In this document: one piece after another, positions 51,861 to 59,910 of the stretch
Layout: the number at the start of each line of letters is the position of its first letter
How positions within the stretch are numbered: position 1 is the first letter of the stretch
Assembly: GCF_014287635.1 (NCBI RefSeq)
Contig: NZ_JACOPH010000001.1
Location: 620,001 to 684,000, forward strand
Reading direction: 5' to 3'
Origin: Roseburia zhanii
GTDB lineage: Bacteria; Bacillota; Clostridia; Lachnospirales; Lachnospiraceae
DNA length: 64,000 nucleotides
Notes under the pieces: model-generated
What the model was told of the DNA's origin: nothing
Seen by the model: only the letters and a program-made list of their open reading frames with translations
Database searches by the model: none
Translations under genes and position numbers: made by a program

Positions 51861-53738
51861 ATGTATTACACCCAAGAACAGATAGACCGCGCCAACCAAG
51901 CCGACCTTGCTTCTTTTCTGCAAGGACAGGGCGAGCAGCTTATCCGCGCCGGACAGGAATACCGCTGGAAGCGGCACGACAGCCTGACCGTCCGGGAAAA
52001 CAAATGGTATCGCCACAGCCAGAGCAAGGGCGGCGCACCCATTGATTTTGTCATGGAGTTTTTCGGCAAGAGCTTCACCGAAGCCGTTGAAATGCTGACA
52101 GGAGAAAAAGGCGCAGCCCCGCCGCTGGACAGACCAAGCCCCGCGCCCATTTCTGACTTCCGACTGCCGCCCCGCAGCACCGACAACCGCATAGCGAGGA
52201 ACTACCTCACAGCAGCCCGCCGCATTGATGAAGATGTGACGGGCTTTTTCTTTGCCAGCGGCGATATTTACGAGGAAGTCGCCCACCATAACGCCGTATT
52301 TGTCGGCAGAGATGAAAACGGCATACCGAGGTACGCCCACCAGCGCGGAACAACGGGCAGCTTCCGGCTTGATGTGAAAGGCAGCGACAAAGCCTTTAAC
52401 TTCTGCTACCGAGGCGAGGGCGAAAGATTGTTTGTCTTTGAAGCCCCCGTTGACCTGCTCTCTTTTCTCTGCCTGTTCAAAAAGGATTGGCAGAAGCAAA
52501 GCTACCTGTCATTGGGCGGCGTGGGCGAAAAAGCCCTGCTCCGCTTTCTCTCTGACCGCCCGAACATCAAGACCGTTTACCTCTGCCTTGACAACGACAA
52601 CGCCGGAAGCGATGCTTGCAGCCGCCTTGCGGAGCTTGTGCCGGAGGGCTTGACCGTCCACCGCCTTGTGCCGCTTTACAAGGACTGGAACGAGGTATTG
52701 CAGCACCGGGCAGAAATCGCGGACGGGAAGTATATCCGGGAAGCGATTTACGGCTTGAAAGAGCCAACCCAGGAAGAAACCGTTGAGATTATCCGCATGA
52801 GCGAGGTTGACACACAGACCGTTGAATGGCTATGGGAGCCGTATATTCCCTTTGGGAAAGTAACCATTGTGCAAGGCAATCCCGGCGAGGGCAAGACCAC
52901 ATTTGCCCTACGCCTTGCTGCCGCCTGCACCACCGGGGGAACGCTGCCGGGAATGAAACCCTTGCCGCCATTTCAAGTGATTTACCAGACTGCCGAGGAC
53001 GGTTTGGGCGATACCGTTAAGCCCCGTTTGATAGAAGCAGAAGCCGACCTTGACCGCGTGCTTGTGATTGATGAAGCCAAGCGGGAGCTTACCCTCTCCG
53101 ATGAGCGCATAGAGAAAGCAATTACGCAGAACGGGGCGCGGCTGATTATCCTTGACCCCATACAGGCGTACATGGGCGAAAAGACCGACATGAACCAGGC
53201 AAACGAAGTGCGCCCCATGTTCCGCCGCCTTGCTGATGTTGCCGAGCGTACCGGGTGCGCCGTTATCCTTATCGGACATCTCAACAAAGCTGCCGGAGGA
53301 CAGAGCGCATACAGGGGCTTAGGTTCTATCGACTTTAGAGCCGCAGCAAGGAGCGTCCTTTTAATCGGGCGCGTGAAGCGTGAGCCGAATGTGCGCGTTA
53401 TCATTCACGACAAATCTTCCCTTGCGCCGGAGGGAAAGCCCGTTGCCTTTTGCCTTGACCCGGAAACAGGCTTTGAGTGGATAGGCGAATATGATATAAC
53501 TGCCGACGAGCTGCTGTCCGGCGCGGGCGGCAACAACGCCACAAAAACCGAACAGGCTGAAAAGCTGATACTTGACCTACTGGCAGACGGAAAAGAGCTT
53601 GCCAGCGAGGACATAGAGAAAGCCGCAGCCGACGCGGGGATTTCTGCCCGTACTGTCCGGGCGGCAAAGAAAAACCTTGACGGGCGCATTACCTCAAAGC
53701 GCATTGGCGCGGCATGGTATCACGCTCTTAAAAAGTGA
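51861..53738 (+). CDS. DUF3991/Toprim and RepA-like AAA ATPase protein
   Basis: 625 residues; AAAGGAG precedes ATG 51861. The N-terminal ~90 residues resemble the primase-type zinc/DUF3991 region (VRENKWYRHSQSKGGAPIDF). The Toprim part spans about 180-280 (RLFVFEAPVDLLSFLCLFKK, KTVYLCLDNDNAGSDACSRL). The RecA-like AAA_25 domain spans about 310-540, with Walker A GNPGEGKTTFALRLAAACT and Walker B RLIILDPIQAYMG. A C-terminal winged helix ends it. It is likely a replication protein combining primase-like and helicase-like parts, letting the excised element replicate. Confidence 0.85.
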   Translation: MYYTQEQIDRANQADLASFLQGQGEQLIRAGQEYRWKRHDSLTVRENKWYRHSQSKGGAPIDFVMEFFGKSFTEAVEMLTGEKGAAPPLDRPSPAPISDFRLPPRSTDNRIARNYLTAARRIDEDVTGFFFASGDIYEEVAHHNAVFVGRDENGIPRYAHQRGTTGSFRLDVKGSDKAFNFCYRGEGERLFVFEAPVDLLSFLCLFKKDWQKQSYLSLGGVGEKALLRFLSDRPNIKTVYLCLDNDNAGSDACSRLAELVPEGLTVHRLVPLYKDWNEVLQHRAEIADGKYIREAIYGLKEPTQEETVEIIRMSEVDTQTVEWLWEPYIPFGKVTIVQGNPGEGKTTFALRLAAACTTGGTLPGMKPLPPFQVIYQTAEDGLGDTVKPRLIEAEADLDRVLVIDEAKRELTLSDERIEKAITQNGARLIILDPIQAYMGEKTDMNQANEVRPMFRRLADVAERTGCAVILIGHLNKAAGGQSAYRGLGSIDFRAAARSVLLIGRVKREPNVRVIIHDKSSLAPEGKPVAFCLDPETGFEWIGEYDITADELLSGAGGNNATKTEQAEKLILDLLADGKELASEDIEKAAADAGISARTVRAAKKNLDGRITSKRIGAAWYHALKK

Positions 53739-53860
53739 AACGGCAAAATCCAAGTGGCAAAACCCAGATACCTTGCCACTTTGCCACTTCGCCACTTCAA
53801 CCTCAAAACCACCGCCCCATGTATGACCGCATGGGGCTTTTCTCATGGAAAGGAGAGCCT

Positions 53861-54061
53861 ATGAACAACGACACCAGCAACCGCAGCACCCCCGCAACCG
53901 CTTCCCCTCTGACCGTAAAGGAAGCCGCGCCACCTGTAATGATAAAGAAAATCGGAAAGACCACCTACCGCGTCAAAATCCATTTCAGTGAAACGAGCAA
54001 AGAAACCATGAGCGACAAAATCAAGCGTCTGATTTTGAATGACAGCGAAAAAAGTTCTTAA
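53861..54061 (+). CDS. tnpW: TnpW family transposon protein
   Basis: 66 residues from ATG 53861 (GAAAGGAGAG upstream); earlier in-frame starts lack a site. VMIKKIGKTTYRVKIHFSET and KETMSDKIKRLILND match TnpW, the last gene of Tn4451-type elements. It ends 23 bases before the right end of the element. No enzymatic role is known. Confidence 0.8.
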   Translation: MNNDTSNRSTPATASPLTVKEAAPPVMIKKIGKTTYRVKIHFSETSKETMSDKIKRLILNDSEKSS

Positions 54062-54067
54062 ACACCC

Positions 54068-54094
54068 TTGACAAAACGTATCAGATGTTACAAT
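54068..54094 (+). promoter_or_regulatory. Possible outward hybrid promoter at the right end
   Basis: TTGACA (54068-54073) lies in the element end and TACAAT (54089-54094) in the chromosomal RT side, 15 bases apart. Transcription would start about at 54101, making the ORF at 54102 nearly leaderless. The spacing is short, so activity is uncertain. Confidence 0.3.
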
Positions 54095-56753
54095 ACTTTG
54101 TATGCGTGATAAAGTTGTTCAGCAGATGATCGTTCAGGAGATCAGTCAGATTTACGAGCCGTTATTGTCACCAAATGCATATGCATATCGCCCCGGAAAA
54201 TCTGCTTTATCAGCATTAGAATATATAACAGGGCAAGTAGAAGAACATACAGAATATGGAGTGCTCAAGACAGATATCAGACATTTCTTTGATTGTATTG
54301 ACAGAGAAATCCTGATTGAAAAATTGAAAGAAAAAATTTCAGATGAAAAATTTTTATACTTGTTAAAAACATGTCTTAGTATGAGGTATGTGAACGCAGA
54401 AGGTGAACTTCACGAAAGAAAAGATGGGATTTATCAAGGTTCCCTGCTTGCACCGGTTTTATCTAATATTTATATGATGGAGTTTGATAAAATATTCGCA
54501 AAACAATGTTTAGCATATGTCAGATATTCAGATGATATCATATGTATCTGTCCAAATGTAGTAGATTGTGAGAGCCTTCTTAAAAATATAAAAATGCAGA
54601 TGTCCCTTTTAAAACTAGAGATAAAAGATGCAAAGACAAGCATCAGTAAAGCAGGAGAGGGATTTGAGTTCCTGGGATATCATATTTCAGACACAGGGAA
54701 AATGATACCGGTCAAAGCTACAAACCAGCTTACGGAACGCTTAGAAGACTTATGGTTGAATTCAAATGAAACAATAGAGAAAAAATTATCGAAAGGCAGA
54801 GAAATCATTGGTGGCTGGGAACAGTATTACCGTGAAGAAAGAGAAATGGCGAGTATATATGAGTATGTGATTGCCATTTCATTATATCCTGTTGAAACAG
54901 CAAGAAAAAATTTATTGACATTACAGAATCAAAGATTTCAATTTGATAATATTCACAAGGATATTGCAGAATATCTTGTTCATTTTTGGCTCAAAATGAA
55001 AATGCCTGTAATCGCATTGAAGGAATATGAACAGTATTATCAGGTACTTGATCTTGATATGGAGAAGATACAAAAAATATCAGACATTTATCTCAAGGAA
55101 TTGTTACAGTATTATCATCTGGCAATGATTAAGTATGATGATAATATATTGACTGAAATTATGCAGATTTATACTGATATTGGATGCTATAACAAGGCAA
55201 GAAAGATTACAGAATATGAAAGAGTGCTGCATGAAGAGAAGCCTGTTTACACCGAGCGTAGCGAGTCGCATTTTTCTAATGTTACCATTCAGGATGATAC
55301 TGACAGCGGGCAGGCAGACATATCATTATTTGTACAAAAGGAAATGTATGCGCAAAAAGTACCACATCTGAATGAAGAAGATGTAAAACGATATATAGAA
55401 CTTTTTGTAGGACGGGAAGATTGCTATGCGAAGGCATCTGTTAATTATAATGGAAAATTAGTATATGACCAGGTGCAGGATCCTTTGTTAGAAGATGTGA
55501 TTTTGCAGCATTTACATGGAGAAGCTGTGATTGCCAGTTATATTCAGCGAAATAATAATACGGTAAAATTTATTGTATTTGATGTTGACCTGTCAAAGAA
55601 AACATTACTGCAGATTGGAAATCAGAGAGAAGTATATCAACAGTACATGAATAAAGCACTGGGTGTAGCAAAAGCAATTAAAAAGATACTGGCACACTTT
55701 GGCATAGAGGCTGTTTTAGAATTTAGCGGTTATCGGGGATATCACATATGGATTTTTGTAGAAGAATGGATTTCTGCAAGATATGCAAATTTATTACAGG
55801 ATGCTGTGATCAAAAATCTGACAATAGAACGTGAAGGCATTAACGTGGAGTGTTTCCCTAATCGTACACGTACGAGAGGAGATAAACTTGGACAGGCATT
55901 AAAACTCCCATGGGCGAAACATTTTATCAGCGAGCAGTATTCGCTGTTTGTTGATAGTGAAGGTCAGATTTTAGAAAACCAAAAGGATATTTTACATCAT
56001 GCAGTTACATATTCTATATCAAAACTGAAACGAATCATTGCTGCAAATACAGGAGAGCAACTGTCTATAAAGACTGAACAAGAGATTATAGATAAAGATG
56101 AGTATAAGAATTATGGGGAAATGATACAACTGGTATTGTTAAATTGTGGTCTGGCAAGGCATCTTTATCAAAAAGCCAAAAGTACAGGATATCTGACACA
56201 TTCGGAAAGATTGACGATTCTTTATATTTTTGGACATTTAGGTGAAAGTGGCAAAGGATTTGTTCATACAGTGATGGAATTTACTTTGAATTATCAGTAT
56301 AGCGTGACACAACGGTATATATCGAAACTTCCAGATAAGCCAATCAGCTGTAATAAATTACGTGAGCAATATAAACAGTTGACTGCACAGGTAGGATGTA
56401 ATTGCCGTTTTGTAAAAACGAGGGATTGTTATCCGTCACCCGTTTTACATGCATTGAAAAATGCGAAAGATATTCCGAAAGATATCAATTTACCTACTAG
56501 TCAGTCTAAAACAAAAAGTGATGATAATAAAATTTGTAAGCAGGTCAATATTCATAAGCAGGCATCTGAGATTGCTGCAAAACTTGTAGAATTAAGAAGG
56601 CAGGAAAGAGGAGTTAAAAAAGCAATAGACAAGCAGCAGGAATCATTGAATGAATTGTTTGATACGGCAGGAGTGGATTGTCTGGAGATTGACATCGGAT
56701 TGTTGATCAGAAGAAAGGTGGAAGAAGGATATGAATATAGCATAGAGATATAA
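54084..56753 (+). CDS. Reverse transcriptase-primase (RT-AEP) fusion, 5'-truncated by element
   Basis: An in-frame reading from the junction; the first ATG is 54102, giving 883 residues. RT motifs: MRDKVVQQ at the start, VLKTDIRHFFDCID with catalytic D58, YQGSLLAPVLSN (111-122) and YSDD (142-145, usually YADD). A helical, TPR-like middle spans about 280-380. The archaeo-eukaryotic primase domain (about 415-640) has D494/D496 in VFDVDLSK, SGYRGYH (542-548) and ALKLPWAKH. The C-terminus has a Cys-rich stretch and a coiled coil. Primases of this type occur at CRISPR loci as CRISPR-associated primase-polymerases (CAPP), sometimes fused to RT. Intact, it would serve Cas1-Cas2. No ribosome binding site precedes 54102. 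Confidence 0.88.
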   Translation, partial: DVTILCMRDKVVQQMIVQEISQIYEPLLSPNAYAYRPGKSALSALEYITGQVEEHTEYGVLKTDIRHFFDCIDREILIEKLKEKISDEKFLYLLKTCLSMRYVNAEGELHERKDGIYQGSLLAPVLSNIYMMEFDKIFAKQCLAYVRYSDDIICICPNVVDCESLLKNIKMQMSLLKLEIKDAKTSISKAGEGFEFLGYHISDTGKMIPVKATNQLTERLEDLWLNSNETIEKKLSKGREIIGGWEQYYREEREMASIYEYVIAISLYPVETARKNLLTLQNQRFQFDNIHKDIAEYLVHFWLKMKMPVIALKEYEQYYQVLDLDMEKIQKISDIYLKELLQYYHLAMIKYDDNILTEIMQIYTDIGCYNKARKITEYERVLHEEKPVYTERSESHFSNVTIQDDTDSGQADISLFVQKEMYAQKVPHLNEEDVKRYIELFVGREDCYAKASVNYNGKLVYDQVQDPLLEDVILQHLHGEAVIASYIQRNNNTVKFIVFDVDLSKKTLLQIGNQREVYQQYMNKALGVAKAIKKILAHFGIEAVLEFSGYRGYHIWIFVEEWISARYANLLQDAVIKNLTIEREGINVECFPNRTRTRGDKLGQALKLPWAKHFISEQYSLFVDSEGQILENQKDILHHAVTYSISKLKRIIAANTGEQLSIKTEQEIIDKDEYKNYGEMIQLVLLNCGLARHLYQKAKSTGYLTHSERLTILYIFGHLGESGKGFVHTVMEFTLNYQYSVTQRYISKLPDKPISCNKLREQYKQLTAQVGCNCRFVKTRDCYPSPVLHALKNAKDIPKDINLPTSQSKTKSDDNKICKQVNIHKQASEIAAKLVELRRQERGVKKAIDKQQESLNELFDTAGVDCLEIDIGLLIRRKVEEGYEYSIEI

Positions 56754-56849
56754 ATTTTTTTGGATAACGAAAATATCTGATCAGGAAAATCTCCATGCTT
56801 GTTTTGTGCAGGCGTGGAGATAAAATTTAAATCTATTGGAAGCAAGTTT

Positions 56850-57070
56850 GACAAAAATAGTGCATGAGGTTTGAAAGTATGATATACTGATTTTAGGTTT
56901 TGAAAAGTAAATAATGAAATTCATTTCTGCAAGAAAGAAGCTATAAGAACTCAATTTTTTCAAAAAGCCAAAAAATCAGCCGATTTTTACTGATTTTATG
57001 AAAAACACCAGATAGGTTTACAAAATTGATGCCGGCAGCCTCGTAAAATCAAGGGTTCCCAGAGGTCAGG
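56850..57070 (+). promoter_or_regulatory. Promoter and leader of CRISPR array 2
   Basis: GAAAGTATGATATACTGA (extended -10 near 56873-56890) matches GAAGTATGGTATACTAA before array 3. The leader then has CAAAAAGCCAAAAAATCAGC, GATAGGTTTACAAAATTG, CTCGTAAAATCAAGG and CCAGAGGTCAGG, the last directly at the first repeat. Confidence 0.75.
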
Positions 57071-57390
57071 GTAGAAATGAAGAAAGCCCGATATAGGGCA
57101 TTGACACAGTTTCCATATATACCTCCTTAATAGGTGTGCTCATAGTAGAAATGAAGAAAGCCCGATATAGGGCATTGACACTTTTTCTCTTTAAGAGTAC
57201 CATCCTTAGCACGATACTCTGTAGAAATGAAGAAAGCCCGATATAGGGCATTGACACCTTTTTTAACAAGTTTTAAAATTGAAGATTCTAAATAAGTAGA
57301 AATGAAGAACGCCCGACATAGGACATTGACACCACAACCAGCTATGATACAATCATGAGCACGTATATTAGCAAAAATGGATATAACCCC
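57071..57390 (+). CRISPR. CRISPR array 2 (four repeats, degenerate end)
   Basis: 37-base repeats at 57071-57107, 57145-57181, 57221-57257 and 57296-57332; spacers of 37, 39 and 38 bases. The repeat begins GTAGAAATGAAGAAAGCCCG and ends GGGCATTGACAC. The fourth repeat is of the array 3 subtype (AAGAACGCCCGACATA) with a G-to-A change in the stem (GGAC). A further 38 bases lead to GCAAAAATGGATATAACCCC (~57371), a decayed last repeat. The terminal repeat kind shows that arrays 2 and 3 share ancestry. Confidence 0.92.
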
Positions 57391-57537
57391 ATTAGAAAAT
57401 GGCACAAAAAAATATGGCTTTCATTAAAAATAATGAAAACCATACATTTACTTGTCATTAGATATTTAGAAGAAATGATATTGACAGGATTTTAGAAGAA
57501 AAGACCTGAAAGTCGTAAATAAACAGAAAATGCATCA

Positions 57538-58464
57538 TTATTGAGGTACTACAGTATATCGACCAAAACCAAAACTTGTATTTTTACCGATATGTATGAG
57601 TTCCCCTGCTAAAAGAAGAGAAAGTGTTTCAAAATCTACATTGGAAAGCAGGAGATCACCGGTGATTCCGTGAAGTTTGATATTTTCTTTATGTCTGGAA
57701 GAATAGCGATTAACTTCTTCGGCATAGGAAGATTGTTTTATTACATTTGGAATATTATGGATCAGTTCTTTTCCGGAAATAGGTTTCCCTTCATAATAAT
57801 TTAGCATTTCAATGCGACGTGCGATACTGTTTAAAATTGCTTCAATATGAAAAGACTGTTGTATGTTACCTTGATATTTGATTGTTGTTGGTGAATGAAA
57901 TATTAATGATACGTTTGATAATTCATTGGCATATGGAAATTCAGTTAAACGATGCTCTACATAGGACTGGAGCATATGTGGCTGATAATTTGACATTATG
58001 ATATTACCATTACATAGAATATTTTTACCGTTTTCATTTTGTATGTCAGATATTGAAAAATGAGCCTTATTTGCTCCCAGACCGGATTGTCCCAGAGAAA
58101 AAAGTGCCTGTAGAAGCTGACTAAAATGAATAATCGACTTTCCGAAAAGAATAAGATCAAATTCCAAGAGATCTCCTTTTTGGAAGTTTCGCTTATGATT
58201 TTCGCATTCCAGAATATATCCGACACTTTCTCCGGTTGTAATGTAAGCAGGTTTTATATCAAATTTGGAATACATGATTCTTTGCACCAGACATTCATCA
58301 GAAAAAAAGCAGGAATCACATTGTTTGTCGCTGATACAATTCGAATGAAGAAGCATTGTGCCAAGTCCGCCACGAAGTGCAGAAACTTTATTGGATGATA
58401 GAGTAGTATTATGCAGCATGGTAAGTGAAAAATGTGTTTTTGTATAATGTATCTGTAGAGCCAT
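57538..58464 (-). CDS. cas6: Cas6 pre-crRNA endoribonuclease
   Basis: 308 residues on the minus strand between arrays 2 and 3. The RAMP fold ends with the glycine-rich loop GKNTSFGFGRYTVV, diagnostic of Cas6. A cysteine cluster near residues 45-60 (SDKQCDSCFFSDECLVQRIM) is common in Cas6 of type III systems. The middle has SQLLQALFSLGQSGLGANKA. It would cut each repeat eight bases before its end, giving the ATTGACAC tag. It has its own transcription unit, opposite to all other cas genes. Confidence 0.88.
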   Translation of the reverse strand: MALQIHYTKTHFSLTMLHNTTLSSNKVSALRGGLGTMLLHSNCISDKQCDSCFFSDECLVQRIMYSKFDIKPAYITTGESVGYILECENHKRNFQKGDLLEFDLILFGKSIIHFSQLLQALFSLGQSGLGANKAHFSISDIQNENGKNILCNGNIIMSNYQPHMLQSYVEHRLTEFPYANELSNVSLIFHSPTTIKYQGNIQQSFHIEAILNSIARRIEMLNYYEGKPISGKELIHNIPNVIKQSSYAEEVNRYSSRHKENIKLHGITGDLLLSNVDFETLSLLLAGELIHIGKNTSFGFGRYTVVPQ

Positions 58465-58587
58465 ATCGTTACTTGCCTTCCTTATTTTTTATGTATAATG
58501 TTAAATTTAAAGATACTAAATTGTTATGATAAATTATAAATAAGAAGGAATTGAATTACAAGTAGTAGAAGTTTATATCGTAAATAT

Positions 58588-58800
58588 AGAATGCTAGTGA
58601 TTACTGTTCAGACGCAAGCTTGACACTGCGCTGTCAAGCTATGCGCCATAGTGTTAATTATTGTGTGATTACAGCCCCTGCCTCGCAGAGGCATTTTAAA
58701 TGGGCTGTAATCGTTGCTGGTCCCACTGTTAGGTGTGAACAAGTAACTGTTAGTGACAGTTTACTGGTCTATCAGGGAAGAGTGGCGAATATGAAACTAT
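58588..58800. other. Structured gene-free stretch between cas6 and array 3
   Basis: Several hairpins lie close together: AGCTTGACA-CTGCGC-TGTCAAGCT (about 58616-58639) and ATTACAGCCC...GGGCTGTAAT (about 58668-58711), with TGCCTCGCAGAGGCA inside it. GTGATTACTGTTCA also has partial complementarity to TGAACAAGTAAC further on. The base composition is less AT-rich than around it. It may be a structured RNA or a mobile-element scrap; the short frame at 58620-58802 does not look coding. Confidence 0.45.
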
Positions 58801-58837
58801 AGCTGACATATTTCAGAAAAAATAATGCAAGTAATTT

Positions 58838-59039
58838 TGAAGTATGGTATACTAATGAGGATATATGATTTATAACATTTCTGCATATGGGAAAGTAAGA
58901 TAAAATGTATTCGATGTACTGGATTTTTTCAAAAAGCCAAAAAATCAGTCGATTTTTACCGATTTTCTGTAAAATGAAGAATAGGTTTGCAAAATTGGCT
59001 TCTACAACCCCGTAAAATCAAGGGTTTCCAGAGGTCAGG
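58838..59039 (+). promoter_or_regulatory. Promoter and leader of CRISPR array 3
   Basis: GAAGTATGGTATACTAA (about 58839-58855) matches the array 2 promoter. The leader blocks CAAAAAGCCAAAAAATCAGT, ATAGGTTTGCAAAATTGGCT, CCCGTAAAATCAAGG and CCAGAGGTCAGG follow and end at the first repeat. Confidence 0.75.
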
Positions 59040-59588
59040 GTAGAAATGAAGAACGCCCGACATAGGGCATTGACACCAAATTTTTCTTCTTTCTGTTCTA
59101 TTTCGGGCTGTGGTAGAAATGAAGAACGCCCGACATAGGGCATTGACACCTTTGAAAACTTCTCATTTATGGCTACATAATATGGGTAGAAATGAAGAAC
59201 GCCCGACATAGGGCATTGACACAAAGTCATCTACTTTTAACTCTTTTGAGTTTATTTCTGTAGAAATGAAGAACGCCCGACATAGGGCATTGACACCTTA
59301 GATGGATAAAAGTTTTCTTTTAATCTGTCCTTGTAGAAATGAAGAACGCCCGACATAGGGCATTGACACAATATGAGATGCAATCATTTTCCAATACAAT
59401 TGGTGTAGAAATGAAGAACGCCCGACATAGGGCATTGACACAGCCAAGAGGTCTATATAAAGACTCATAAGGTCATAATCGTAGAAACGAAGAACGCCCA
59501 ATACAGGGCATTGACACGCAACTAGTGATTTATTCTCCTAACTGCCTTTGCGTTTGCAAAAAAAAGCCCGCCCAAGGGCATTGATCCA
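59040..59588 (+). CRISPR. CRISPR array 3 (seven repeats plus degenerate terminal repeat)
   Basis: 37-base repeats start at 59040, 59113, 59186, 59260, 59333, 59405 and 59481; spacers are 36, 36, 37, 36, 35 and 39 bases. The first six repeats are identical; the seventh has four changes. A decayed eighth (59552-59587) keeps AAGCCCGCCCAAGGGCATTG. The repeat begins GTAGAAATGAAGAACGCCCG and ends GGGCATTGACAC. Decay grows away from the leader, as expected if new spacers enter at the leader end. This is the longest of the three arrays. Confidence 0.95.
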
Positions 59589-59664
59589 CATTGCCACATT
59601 CGGCTATGTCGTAAAATCTATACAGCAAAAATATGTAATTGCCAACGCAGCAAACAAAATATGA

Positions 59665-59714
59665 TCTAAAAAGATCCGGAGTCCATAGATAAATGGAATT
59701 CTGGATTTTTTTAT
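59665..59714 (+). terminator. Terminator after array 3
   Basis: AAAAAGATCCGGAGTCCAT pairs, with two mismatches, with ATGGAATTCTGGATTTTTTT. It isolates array transcription from the effector operon. TTGACA at 59851 may be part of the effector promoter, but no good -10 follows at normal spacing. Confidence 0.75.
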
Positions 59715-59910
59715 GTGAAATAATATAAATGTTACATTTTGAAATAAAAAAATGATATATGTAAGAAAACTATATAAAATAACCAAAAAATTAGTAAAAA
59801 AAGAGTCGTAATATGATAAAATATAGTACAAATGAAAGTTTGTGCATTTGTTGACAGATAAGTGTACGCATACTAAGGTTATATAAAAAATACAAAAGGG
59901 AGGGTAATCA

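Larger units (their letters stand above)
45424..54083. mobile_element. Tn4451-like mobilizable element inserted in the RT gene
   Basis: About 8.66 kb, visibly GC-richer than its surroundings. It carries a large serine recombinase, TnpV, a small conserved protein, a sigma/anti-sigma-like pair, DUF3847, a MobA/MobL relaxase, a Toprim/RepA-like protein and TnpW, all on the plus strand. The boundaries are set by GA at 45424-45425 and 54084-54085: rejoining CGT-GA with T-GTT-ACA restores the RT frame (NKER-DVTILC-MRDKVV). Imperfect inverted ends are seen: ATATGCTATGAAAGGGGG at 45430-45447 against the complement of 54061-54080 (ATACGTTTTGTCAAGGGTG). GA is the known crossover dinucleotide of Tn4451 TnpX. 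Confidence 0.88.

Noticed and set aside
51687-52499. 270-codon minus-strand frame inside the Toprim/RepA-like gene
   Set aside because: It is a GC-rich shadow; the plus strand carries Toprim and Walker motifs.
45430-54104. Alternative element boundaries at TATGC (45431-45435 and 54101-54105) or at GCGTGA (45420-45425 and 54103-54108)
   Set aside because: Joining at TATGC breaks the RT frame, and joining at GCGTGA removes the strand before MRDK. Only GA 45424 with GA 54084 restores both frame and spacing.
54102-56753. RT as part of a group II intron
   Set aside because: There are no intron RNA domains, no maturase/endonuclease end, and a primase domain follows; the gene sits directly in the cas1-cas2 operon.
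57066-57405. Minus-strand open frames across array 2
   Set aside because: They only translate the repeats (repeated NALYRAFFIST-type peptides) and have no coding character.
57411-57443. ATGG-CTTTCATTA hairpin after array 2 as a strong terminator
   Set aside because: The stem is AT-rich and lacks a T-run on either strand, so I do not list it as a feature.
58620-58802. 60-codon frame between cas6 and array 3
   Set aside because: It runs through hairpins, has no ribosome binding site and no homology I recognise.
59018-59501. Minus-strand open frames across array 3
   Set aside because: They are repeat translations, as in array 2.
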